Positions 1 to 6,556 of a stretch of DNA of 7,836 nt are shown here, one piece after another; within the stretch, counting starts at the first letter, position 1; each line of letters starts with the position of its first letter. The position numbers and the translations under genes are program-made. The notes beneath the pieces are model-generated. The model had not been told where the DNA came from, made no database searches, and saw only the letters and a list, made by a program, of their open reading frames with translations. Source of the DNA: SAR202 cluster bacterium (GTDB lineage: Bacteria > Chloroflexota > Dehalococcoidia > SAR202 > CAJWER01); the NCBI GenBank assembly GCA_030740335.1, contig JASLXL010000263.1:1-7836 (forward strand), read 5' to 3'.

Positions 1-751
1 GGGCAAGCCACTCTGCGTCTCTAAGGGCAAGATAGTCGTTGGCGGTGATGATATGCACGCGCCTGCCCTGCGTCGCGTGAAGAATGGCGGGGAAAGCAGC
101 GGCTATGGTCTTGCCCTCGCCCGCCTCCATCTCGACGACGCACCCTCGATAAAGTAGTTCGCCAGCTATCAGTTGCTCGTCCGTGGTCCTCAGCCGTAAT
201 GTCCCATCGGTATCGTGTGCCTCCAGCGCCTCGTAGAACCGCGCGGGTAGATGGATGTTCGTGCCGTAATCGGCAGCGCCTCGCTCTGCCACATAGACCA
301 TGCCCCACACGATCTCGGCGTCCACACTGCTTAACTTCATCTCTGCGACTGCGTCCCCGATGTGACGCCTGAATGCCAGAGAATCGATGAGCGATTCATC
401 TGAGTGGAAGTCGGGTACTGATCGGTAAGAGCCCCGAGTGAAGATTGATTTCGAAATGTTGTGTAGTGGATGTGGCGGGTCCTGTGCGAAGACACGCCAC
501 GCCCCGAGGCGACGTGAGACCGTCTCGACTACGATACCGAATACCCAGGGCAGCGCGTCGCCCTGGATATCGGAGAGGGCGTCTTTCAACTCAGTGTCGG
601 AGTATCGCGAGAACCCGAGACTACGCGCCTCGGCAGGAAGGCGGGAGACGCCTTCAGAAGGTCGCAGATCTGCTAGGGTCGCAAGTCTGGAAGCTAGCCT
701 GCTTGGCCAGCCACCGGGTTTGGAGTCCGGGAATGGTACGACTCTCTCCAA
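1..751 (-). CDS. SecA-like preprotein translocase ATPase, N-terminal part (cut by window edge)
   Basis: This is the first 250 residues of a SecA-family motor, the ATPase that drives proteins through SecYEG. The Walker A region reads EMEAGEGKT (residues about 207-215), followed by VHIITANDYLALRDAEWLA (232-250), which is diagnostic of SecA NBD1. An upstream stretch matches the usual SecA N-terminal helices: SDTELK near 51-56 (compare LSDEELK) and a LPWVFGIVVETVSRRLG helix at 67-83 (compare LPEAFAVVREAAKRVLG). Canonical SecA has Walker A near residue 102-108; here it is near 210, because about 105 residues are inserted between that helix and TDEQLIAGELL. No ATG is available after the upstream in-frame stop. 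The start chosen is TTG at 751-749, preceded by AGGAG (760-764) with 8-nt spacing. The divergence suggests an accessory SecA or SecA2-like protein rather than the housekeeping copy, but only the N-terminus is visible. It lies 38 nt downstream of the broken stress-protein gene and may be cotranscribed with the genes above it. Confidence 0.9.
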   Translation of the reverse strand, partial: MERVVPFPDSKPGGWPSRLASRLATLADLRPSEGVSRLPAEARSLGFSRYSDTELKDALSDIQGDALPWVFGIVVETVSRRLGAWRVFAQDPPHPLHNISKSIFTRGSYRSVPDFHSDESLIDSLAFRRHIGDAVAEMKLSSVDAEIVWGMVYVAERGAADYGTNIHLPARFYEALEAHDTDGTLRLRTTDEQLIAGELLYRGCVVEMEAGEGKTIAAAFPAILHATQGRRVHIITANDYLALRDAEWLA

Positions 752-759
752 GCAAAATA

Positions 760-764
760 CTCCT
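760..764 (-). promoter_or_regulatory. Ribosome binding site of the SecA-like gene
   Basis: The minus strand reads AGGAG here, 8 nt before TTG at 751-749. No ATG or GTG precedes the homologous region in frame, so this site decides in favour of the TTG start. Confidence 0.7.
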
Positions 765-789
765 GTGCTGGCCAGACCCAGATCCTAGA

Positions 790-1076
790 CTACACTTTAT
801 GCGGCGCTCGAATTTCCGGGGGACTCACAACCAGGACTGGATCCCCAGTGCCTCGTATGACGGCTTCGGACACACTACCCATAGTCAGTCGAGCAATGCC
901 GGAACGCCCGTGAGTCGCGAGTGCCACGATGTCATGTGGCAACTCTCGCGCCAGTTCCACGATCTCCTTAGCTGGATGGCCGGCTAGCAATCGCCACTGG
1001 ACACTTTTGACACATAGGGAAGAATCGCCTCGGACTGATCAGATCCATCCAACGGAACCAATATTTTCCCGATCAC
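790..1076 (-). pseudogene. Universal stress protein (UspA family), internally deleted and frameshifted
   Basis: Two pieces of one UspA-type domain lie next to each other in different frames. From GTG at 1076-1074, one frame reads MIGKILVPLDGSDQSEAILP and continues for 30 residues to a TAG at 984-986; this is the first beta strand, the nucleotide-binding Asp region and the first helix. The next piece, in another frame, reads LLAGHPAKEIVELARELPHD and then ATHGRSGIARLTMGS, ending PVLVVSPPEIRAPHKV with its stop at 790. ATHG-x9-GS is the ATP-binding loop of the family, here with Ala at the first Gly position. A normal domain has about 140 residues; here the two parts total about 95, so some 50-60 middle residues (strands 2 and 3 and helix 2) are missing. 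The C-terminal piece alone could be translated from TTG at 990 as 66 residues, but it would lack the adenine-binding N-terminus. The gene follows the GNAT stop by about 11 nt, so it probably belonged to the same transcript. It is most likely dead; an assembly or sequencing error is possible. Confidence 0.8.
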
Positions 1077-1087
1077 CGTACTGTGTC

Positions 1088-1735
1088 TCACGCTCCTGGT
1101 TCGGTTCCGTCGTTTCGGATAGATTGTACTATGGACAGATACTCGTCGCTGCTGTCTGCAGGGACGAGTCGGTACACTCCTTCGTACACCTCACGGACGA
1201 TCTCGACGATTTCCTCTGGTCCTGGTCTTTTCGTAACCGGCACTATGACCAGGTCGAGGCTCCTGGGCGTGAGTCCCTGCGTATCCGGCACGCGGTATTC
1301 GCACGGTACGATCCAGGCATCCCAGTGTTGACGGTAGTAACGCCACAAAATACCTTCAGGCTCAAGTTCCGATATGATGTAGTCCAAGGGTCGCCCATGC
1401 TCGCCCCGGAGAGCGTCCAACACCTTTGACCGCAGCGCGGAATACACGCCCCTGCGCCGCATGTCCTTGCGGACCGCAGAGTAGAGTAGCATTGCGGCGT
1501 TCAGCTTCCCGAGCCGGGCTCCTGCCACCACTGCCAACATCCCACTATCGCCAAAAGCGCACAACATTCTGGTCATAGCTCGATCGTCGTGCGATGGATC
1601 TATTGTTTCTATAAACGTCGCCAGGTCTTCCACCTTAGCTGGACCGAGGTTTTCCTGCAGCAGGCTGTGGGCTTCGACGGCCGCCCCGCCGCCCGTCACC
1701 CATTTGACAACTAGATCGGCGGCCTCCATGACCAT
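1088..1735 (-). CDS. GNAT-like N-acyltransferase
   Basis: This 215-residue soluble protein has features of the GCN5-related acetyltransferase fold, which transfers an acyl group from acyl-CoA to an amine. The best evidence is a strand (AAMLLYSAVRKD, about 80-91) leading into RRRGVYSALRSKVLDAL (93-109). This fits motif A, the R-x-x-G-x-G/A pyrophosphate-binding loop plus helix, although the last loop position is Tyr98 instead of Gly/Ala. A later strand, LDYIISELEPEG (117-128), and an aromatic stretch with WRYYRQHWDAW (131-141) fit the second half of the fold. About 60 C-terminal residues extend beyond a minimal 150-residue GNAT. The ATG overlaps the stop of the adenylating-enzyme gene by one base (TGATG), and GAGGAGG lies 5 nt upstream, so translation is probably coupled. 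The neighbouring enzyme may supply an activated acyl group or the amine substrate; the substrate is unknown. Family assignment is moderate. Confidence 0.65.
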   Translation of the reverse strand: MVMEAADLVVKWVTGGGAAVEAHSLLQENLGPAKVEDLATFIETIDPSHDDRAMTRMLCAFGDSGMLAVVAGARLGKLNAAMLLYSAVRKDMRRRGVYSALRSKVLDALRGEHGRPLDYIISELEPEGILWRYYRQHWDAWIVPCEYRVPDTQGLTPRSLDLVIVPVTKRPGPEEIVEIVREVYEGVYRLVPADSSDEYLSIVQSIRNDGTEPGA

Positions 1736-3015
1736 CAGCCCCTCCTCAAATCGATGACACGTTTTTCCTTCCGTGCATCCCGGAAATGGGCATCGTCGAC
1801 AAAGGCCAATTCCAACTCCACGAATTTCCCAGCGAACAGATAGGCCAGATCGGGTTCCTTGCCAGTTAGTGAGCGTCTTATAATCTGCTCATCATCAGCC
1901 AGGTTATTCGGAAGCACGATGGTCATCTTGTCTCCGCCATCGTCGGTGAGTACTACCTCTATCGGCCCCAGCGTTCTCATCTCGCGGTATGCTGCCTTCA
2001 GGATACCGTCGTAGGACACCTTGACGCCGAGCAGCGACACACTGTCGTCCGTTCTCCCGATCACATCCACTCTGGGGTCTGGTAGGCCACAAGTACAGGG
2101 TCCTGGCCGCAACTTCACCAAATCGCCCAGGGCATACCTGAGCAACGGAAGCCCTTCTTGATGCAGGGTGGTTACCAATAATCTTCCGTGGGTGTCGTCC
2201 GGTTCCGCAGTCGAAATCTCGAGGAAATTCTGTTCATTGAACAGATGTATGCCGTCGTGGGCCCGGCACTCCATTCCCAGGGCTGATGTCTCGGATGCAC
2301 CGTAATAGGCGAAAACCTCGAGCCCTAGGTTGTCGACAAGGCGCGCGTGAGCTGCACTTCGAAGTGGCTCGCCAACGTAAACCAGTGAACGTAATTTCGC
2401 ATTCCTATGCTCCGCGAGTCCGTGAACCAGGATATCTAGACATCGTTCTAATACCGAAGGCACCGTGATGATGGCAGTGGGGTCCAGCACAAGTAGATCA
2501 TTGATTGTCGCTGCCGGGTCGGGACCTGCTGAAAGGGCGTAGGCCTCTGCAACCCCCATCTCTTCGAGAGCGCGGGTGAATGAGACCATCAGCGTAAGCG
2601 GCCCAGTATCCAGGCACGCAACACGGTCATTGTCGCCAAGACCGCAAACACGGAACAGGCGCGCTAGGTACTTGGACTCCGCGATCTCATCGCGATAGGT
2701 GATCACCCGCCTCTTGCGATGTCCTGTGGTTCCTGAAGACGCCTCAAGGTCCACTACCTCGTCTGCCGTGGCAAAGGCCTCGTCGGCGAGTTGGTAGAAG
2801 GCGTCTCCTTCAAGGGGGGCCAGCGCTTCCAATAGCCTCAACGGGTCACATGTCTGCAGGTCGCGTATAGAGATTCCAGCCTTGGCCATGGACTCGCGAT
2901 ATATGCTGAATTGAGAGTGGGCATGGATCAGGATGGGGCGCAGTGCGGCTCGGGCGCCTACGAAGGGCTCCCCGAGCGTCTTCACAAGCGTATTCGTGAT
3001 CGCGTGCCCTTCCAT
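1735..3015 (-). CDS. PaaK/LuxE-like adenylate-forming enzyme (acyl-CoA ligase or acyl-protein synthetase family)
   Basis: This 426-residue member of the ANL superfamily activates a carboxylic acid as acyl-AMP, usually then passing it to CoA or another thiol. The ordered motifs are all present: P-loop ASSGTTG with a following Lys (92-101); SLVYVGEPL (210-218); YYGASETSALGME (237-249), the A5 motif; LVTTLHQEGLPLLRYALGD (280-298), the A7 region with Asp298; a CTCG pair of cysteines (307-310) as in PaaK; IGRTDDSVSLLGVKVS (319-334), the A8 hinge; and a C-terminal KEKRV (416-420) supplying the likely catalytic Lys. Length and motif spacing match phenylacetate-CoA ligase-type enzymes (about 430). 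Nothing in the sequence shows that phenylacetate is the substrate. It starts 46 nt after the K+ channel gene. The ribosome binding site is weak (GGA, 4 nt before ATG), so expression may depend on readthrough. It should be catalytically competent, unlike the shortened relative at 4151-4966. Confidence 0.88.
   Translation of the reverse strand: MEGHAITNTLVKTLGEPFVGARAALRPILIHAHSQFSIYRESMAKAGISIRDLQTCDPLRLLEALAPLEGDAFYQLADEAFATADEVVDLEASSGTTGHRKRRVITYRDEIAESKYLARLFRVCGLGDNDRVACLDTGPLTLMVSFTRALEEMGVAEAYALSAGPDPAATINDLLVLDPTAIITVPSVLERCLDILVHGLAEHRNAKLRSLVYVGEPLRSAAHARLVDNLGLEVFAYYGASETSALGMECRAHDGIHLFNEQNFLEISTAEPDDTHGRLLVTTLHQEGLPLLRYALGDLVKLRPGPCTCGLPDPRVDVIGRTDDSVSLLGVKVSYDGILKAAYREMRTLGPIEVVLTDDGGDKMTIVLPNNLADDEQIIRRSLTGKEPDLAYLFAGKFVELELAFVDDAHFRDARKEKRVIDLRRG
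1741..1747 (-). promoter_or_regulatory. Strong ribosome binding site of the GNAT-like gene
   Basis: The minus strand reads GAGGAGG inside the last codons of the adenylating-enzyme gene, 5 nt before ATG at 1735. It favours this ATG over the second ATG two codons later (11-nt spacing) and supports coupled translation across the TGATG overlap. Confidence 0.65.
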
Positions 3016-3061
3016 GTATCCGTACTATGGCAGCCGAACTTCGACGCGACACGGCCACCTC

Positions 3062-4126
3062 TCACGACAATAGGCCTTGCAAGGCTTTCCAGGAGAGCCG
3101 AGTCTTGGCGACATACACCAAACCATCCCCCTCAGCGAGATTGATCCCGTCAAAGCTCACCTTCGCAGTGCGGTTCCTTACGACCCCGACCAGGTTAATT
3201 CCGTTGTCAAGCAGTTGCTTGGCTACGCCGACATAGGGCTTGGCCTCAGTCGGAGTGGATTCCACGAAGGTGGTAGAGATTGTCCCTTCGATCTGATTGC
3301 TTGTGATCGCCTGAGTCACCATGCTCACGCCAGGATCCTGAGCCTCCTGAACCAGCAGATTGTTGGCTATCTGCTGGGTATAGACCAGACTGACGCGGTC
3401 CGACACGTTGAAAAGTGCAGTATGCTTAAGGTCAAGACACTCCACAACGATGTCTATTTCCGGGTTCATGTTGTTCATCACGAACGCAATCGAGGCCACA
3501 AGGCTGTCACTCCTCGAATCCTCGTGGCTGGGGCTAAGGATGATCGCCTGTCCTGCACGCGCGATGTTGGCCCGTTTGTGGGTTTCCTCATCAAGAGGGT
3601 CTCCGCGAATGAACGATACGCCGTCGATTTGGAACGGCAACTCCATGAGATTGTCGGACATGATGACTACTTCCGCAGACCCGTGATGCACGTCGTCACG
3701 ATACTCTTTGATGACCGACCGAACCCGGGACTCGCCCGGGAAATTGATGATCATCAAATGGCCTCTGAGGCCCGATTTACCCATACCCGTGCGCTCCTTT
3801 TGCCGGGAATCCGCGATCCAATCCACCGCCATCCCGATCGTGGTCGTGAATGTCGCCAGGCCCACCAAGACAATGAAAAACGCCGTTCCGATCCGTCCGC
3901 CCAGGGTGGTAGACGAGATATCGCCGTATCCAATTGTAGTGATTGACACCACGCTAAACCATAGACCGTCCCAGATCGTGATTTCGGGGCGTTCCACACG
4001 ATCGAAAAAATAGAATGTTAGCGTGTTCCCTACAATGCTAATTGTGATGACTCCGAGCAGGACCGCAACGCCAACCTCCTTGCGGCGTCGCATTTGCCGG
4101 ATCATTCGTGTCAGTGAGTAGAACAT
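3062..4126 (-). CDS. Two-helix K+ channel with RCK (TrkA-N/TrkA-C) ligand-sensing domain
   Basis: This 354-residue protein has the layout of MthK-type channels. A basic N-terminus (RMIRQMRRRK, 7-16) is followed by transmembrane helix 1 (about 17-41), a pore helix (about 52-62), the selectivity filter TTIGYGD (63-69), and transmembrane helix 2 (about 80-103). A cytoplasmic Rossmann-like RCK domain starts at HLMIINFPGES (123-133) and runs to about 255. A TrkA-C-like domain covers about 270-340 and ends in GDGLVYVAKT. Tetramers pass K+ through the inner membrane and open or close on binding a ligand such as Ca2+, nucleotide or a dinucleotide; the ligand here is unknown. The dinucleotide-binding glycine pattern is replaced by NFPGES, resembling MthK more than NAD-binding TrkA. 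The ATG at 4126 has only a distant GAGG about 12 nt upstream. It lies 24 nt after the shortened PaaK-like gene and 46 nt before the intact one, so it is embedded in an operon of acyl-activating enzymes, which is unusual for a housekeeping channel. Confidence 0.93.
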   Translation of the reverse strand: MFYSLTRMIRQMRRRKEVGVAVLLGVITISIVGNTLTFYFFDRVERPEITIWDGLWFSVVSITTIGYGDISSTTLGGRIGTAFFIVLVGLATFTTTIGMAVDWIADSRQKERTGMGKSGLRGHLMIINFPGESRVRSVIKEYRDDVHHGSAEVVIMSDNLMELPFQIDGVSFIRGDPLDEETHKRANIARAGQAIILSPSHEDSRSDSLVASIAFVMNNMNPEIDIVVECLDLKHTALFNVSDRVSLVYTQQIANNLLVQEAQDPGVSMVTQAITSNQIEGTISTTFVESTPTEAKPYVGVAKQLLDNGINLVGVVRNRTAKVSFDGINLAEGDGLVYVAKTRLSWKALQGLLS

Positions 4127-4150
4127 CGTAGGTGTAGTCCTCGCCCGTAA

Positions 4151-4966
4151 TTATTCAACTCGTTTGGCCAGGGGGAGCCCGAAGTCCTCTGCCGTATCCT
4201 CGGTTTCTATGCGTAGTAGCGGCTGAACCAGGTTATGCAGCGCCGTCACTACCAGACACCCAGCAGCCGACCTTTCGTACAAGTAGAGGTCATTATAGAG
4301 TATCCATTGCCGCCCATCGGTCGAGTGCCCCAGGAACCCAAGTTCGTCGACGTGGAACACGTCGAGCTGGCCTCGTTCCATGAACCGTACACCCCTATCA
4401 AAAGTGACACAGACCTGCGTTTCCGTCGGAATATCTGGACTAGTCAGCCAGTTGCTTAGCACAACCACAAGATCTGAAGACATCTCCTGTAGAATCTCTC
4501 GTGTATGCAGCCGGTTCCTGTCCGAGAACACGTGGGCCTGAATACCCACGTATCCCAGGATTGTGCTGATCTCAGCCGCAAAGTATCGCTGTTCCGGCGA
4601 TGAAATCACCGCGCAACTCCGTAGCTGCGACTCGGGATCAACCTCACGAAGGGCGTCGCGAAACACGTCGTATCGTGCGCCCGTCTGCTCCACCCCTTCC
4701 GCAACGGCCAGTGTTTTTCGCACACGTGCCGTCCGCGGTCCTACGATCCATTCAACTTCATCGGGCCGAGCCAAAGTGTCGGTCAGTCGCTGCTGTCTTA
4801 GTTCCGCAAGAGGTGTGATCGGAAGTGACCCAAATTCCGACAGGCTATCGACGCTGCGGCGTCCGCCCAACTTGGAGTCGTAGAACGTCGTGCCCGCCGC
4901 TGCACCCACGACGCGGTCCAGCAGCTCGACCACGTTCGCTGGGGTGTGGTAAGTCTTGTGCGCCAT
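4151..4966 (-). CDS. Truncated, motif-poor PaaK-like protein (possible pseudo-adenylating partner)
   Basis: This 271-residue protein is not an obvious family member, but its ends align by eye with PaaK-type enzymes. Residues 28-59 (FYDSKLGGRRSVDSLSEFGS, then LPITPLAELRQQ) match the N-terminal helix pair and the 'LPiT/lr' signature preceding the P-loop. Residues 208-257 (LGFLGHSTDGRQWILYNDL, then LVVTALHNLVQPLLRIETED) match the A5-A7 region of the neighbour, where the corresponding text ends LVTTLHQEGLPLLRYALGD. The SSGTTG P-loop is absent; the equivalent spot reads VGPRTARVRKTL (75-86). YGxSE is missing, and the protein stops just after A7, so the hinge and catalytic-Lys C-terminal domain are gone. 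The ORF is intact with a good GAGG site 6 nt before ATG, which argues for a working non-catalytic or differently catalytic protein rather than decay. It starts 9 nt after the transglutaminase-like gene. It may partner with or regulate the intact ligase. Confidence 0.6.
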   Translation of the reverse strand: MAHKTYHTPANVVELLDRVVGAAAGTTFYDSKLGGRRSVDSLSEFGSLPITPLAELRQQRLTDTLARPDEVEWIVGPRTARVRKTLAVAEGVEQTGARYDVFRDALREVDPESQLRSCAVISSPEQRYFAAEISTILGYVGIQAHVFSDRNRLHTREILQEMSSDLVVVLSNWLTSPDIPTETQVCVTFDRGVRFMERGQLDVFHVDELGFLGHSTDGRQWILYNDLYLYERSAAGCLVVTALHNLVQPLLRIETEDTAEDFGLPLAKRVE

Positions 4967-4975
4967 GGGTCGCCT

Positions 4976-6379
4976 CTAGTCCGTGCCAGTCCCAGGTTCG
5001 CGAAGCTGGATTACAACCAGGCCAGCCTCATGTCCAGGACCGTGGCAGTCGTCGTAGCGCGTCAATAGGTGTTCCTTTGCGGCCATCACCTTTGCTGCGG
5101 CCACCGGGTGCGCCTCAACAAAGGCCGATCCCAGGCCTGTCTCCATCTCCCACGTGGGAGATACCTCGCATTCAAGACCTGCTCTGTCGCATACCTGAGT
5201 GTACTCGCGCGTCAGCCGCTCCAGAGTCTTTTCTGCTCGGTACACCAGGGGAGTTACCATGTAGTCATCGGTGATACACAGGCCAAGCTCGTTGTCGAAG
5301 ACCTGCACTAGGTCAACGTGGGTAATCCAGCCTTCCAGGGCGAAGAACACCTTCTCAGGGATGTCCTGAGCTACGCGATGGTAGTAGAACTCCTCCTCGT
5401 AAACAGCCATCTTGACAGGTACAAAGGTCCTTGATTCATAATTCAGTAACCGCTCGGCTGAATCACCCACTTCGAACAGGAAGGGCACATTGCCATTTGT
5501 GGCGTCTACCAGCACTGGAACCCCTTCGATGTGATAGAGCAGGGCAGTGTGTTGCCAGTAACGCATGTGACGGTGCGCAAACCGGAAGTCGATCGTGCTC
5601 AGCAGCTCCCTCAGCCGGTCTTCAGGAACTGGGCCGGGTACATTCGCTCCCGCCAGTACATACTCCGACTCGATGCCAAAGTGATCAGTCAGGAACTTGA
5701 GGGCCTGGACCTTCTCTGAGCAGATTCCTCCCCCGCCGTCCATGATGCTCCGTACCGTTTCGTCACCCGACTTGTATACGAGCTTGTGGCCGACAAACCT
5801 CGAGTAGTTCTCAAAGGGGCTCTCCCAGATCCGGCTCGCCAAAGCCCTGACCAGATCTACTTTCCACTCGGGGGAATTGTGCTGCTCGATTTCAGCGGCC
5901 CGCTCATCTCCATAGGCCGACTCAAGGGTTTCGGCTACAAATGCGCGGTATTCCGCCGAATGCCTTTCCCATCTACGTCTGGCGAAGCCAGTCCAATTGC
6001 GTTCGTACCCGACGCCCAAACGGTTGATCTCCACTCTAGCCAGCAGGACCTCCTTGTCTCCGAATATTAGAGGTCGGAACACCGGCTGTTCTTCTAATTC
6101 TATGGGGGTCTCGCCCTGCCTGAAGCTTACGCCGTTGAACATCACACCCAGATAGCCGTCATCGCTGCTCAGATATACCAGGTCCTGCATCGAGAGGAGC
6201 GTCTCGGACGACTCTGGCGCAATTCGTGAATCCTCCATGAGCCTGTTGATATCTGGCTTTTTAAGATAGCTGTCCAAAAGAGAGCAAAGCGGCAACTCTT
6301 CGTCGCCAGGGAATATTCTGACTTGGAAGGACCGGACTGTGACCGTGTCGGTAACTTGCAATATGTGTTTGAGCGCCAT
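4976..6379 (-). CDS. Transglutaminase/arylamine N-acetyltransferase-like Cys-His-Asp protein
   Basis: This 467-residue first gene of the operon has a central papain-like core. MDGGGGICSEKVQALKFLTD (213-232) places Cys220 at the start of a helix, as in transglutaminase-like (GvCreka) and arylamine N-acetyltransferase (GGyCfEqn) proteins. WQHTALLYHIEGVPVLVD (275-292), followed by ATNGNVPFLF, supplies His277 and Asp292 on adjacent strands, completing a Cys-His-Asp triad. Such proteins cleave or form amide bonds or transfer acyl groups through a Cys thioester. No signal peptide or membrane helix is seen, so it is probably cytoplasmic. About 160 residues before and 165 after the core are unrecognised. 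ATG at 6379 has AAGG 8 nt upstream and lies about 22 nt below the likely transcription start. Neighbouring adenylating genes suggest it could accept or transfer an activated acyl group, as NAT-like amide synthases do in antibiotic pathways; this is inference. A peptidase role is equally possible. Confidence 0.7.
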   Translation of the reverse strand: MALKHILQVTDTVTVRSFQVRIFPGDEELPLCSLLDSYLKKPDINRLMEDSRIAPESSETLLSMQDLVYLSSDDGYLGVMFNGVSFRQGETPIELEEQPVFRPLIFGDKEVLLARVEINRLGVGYERNWTGFARRRWERHSAEYRAFVAETLESAYGDERAAEIEQHNSPEWKVDLVRALASRIWESPFENYSRFVGHKLVYKSGDETVRSIMDGGGGICSEKVQALKFLTDHFGIESEYVLAGANVPGPVPEDRLRELLSTIDFRFAHRHMRYWQHTALLYHIEGVPVLVDATNGNVPFLFEVGDSAERLLNYESRTFVPVKMAVYEEEFYYHRVAQDIPEKVFFALEGWITHVDLVQVFDNELGLCITDDYMVTPLVYRAEKTLERLTREYTQVCDRAGLECEVSPTWEMETGLGSAFVEAHPVAAAKVMAAKEHLLTRYDDCHGPGHEAGLVVIQLREPGTGTD

Positions 6380-6408
6380 TTCAATGACCTTCGCCGAGGG
6401 CTCAGAAC

Positions 6409-6414
6409 ATTATA
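6409..6414 (-). promoter_or_regulatory. -10 promoter box of the five-gene operon
   Basis: The minus strand reads a perfect TATAAT at this site, about 30 nt before ATG at 6379, which would give a leader of roughly 20-25 nt. The -35 position is poor (TTCGGG-like at 16-17 nt spacing), so an activator or an extra sigma contact may be needed. No clear operator repeat is seen around it. Confidence 0.6.
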
Positions 6415-6543
6415 GAGAATCCTCAGATAGCCCGAACCGACTAGCGAGCGGACAGAATACTGTTGCTAAAAATCAAGTAATGCTGCAGGAAAATTACGTG
6501 TAATGCATATAGGAATGGTCACCCGGACCCTAGTAGGTGCAAG

Positions 6544-6548
6544 AGGAG
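6544..6548 (+). promoter_or_regulatory. Ribosome binding site of the small membrane protein
   Basis: AGGAG lies 8 nt before ATG at 6557. It decides between this start and earlier in-frame starts at 6503 and 6515, and it is the main support for the gene being real. Confidence 0.55.
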
Positions 6549-6556
6549 CAAGAGCG

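Noticed and set aside
21..308. Minus-strand frame of 95 codons starting with MGHGLCGRAR
   Set aside because: It is a different frame inside the SecA-like gene. The true frame gives MEAGEGKT and ITANDYLALRDAEWL.
445..1429. Plus-strand open frames at 445-987 and 929-1429
   Set aside because: They are antisense to the SecA-like gene, the stress-protein remnants and the GNAT gene. Their translations are rich in Arg, Ser and His without motifs.
3077..3946. Long plus-strand open frame of 289 codons
   Set aside because: It lies antisense to the K+ channel gene, whose selectivity filter and RCK domain are clear. The plus-strand translation has no recognisable family features.
6463..6510. Possible promoter for the small plus-strand gene (TTGCTA, TAATGC, GCATAT)
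   Set aside because: No pair of these hexamers has acceptable 16-18 nt spacing, so I cannot support a specific promoter.
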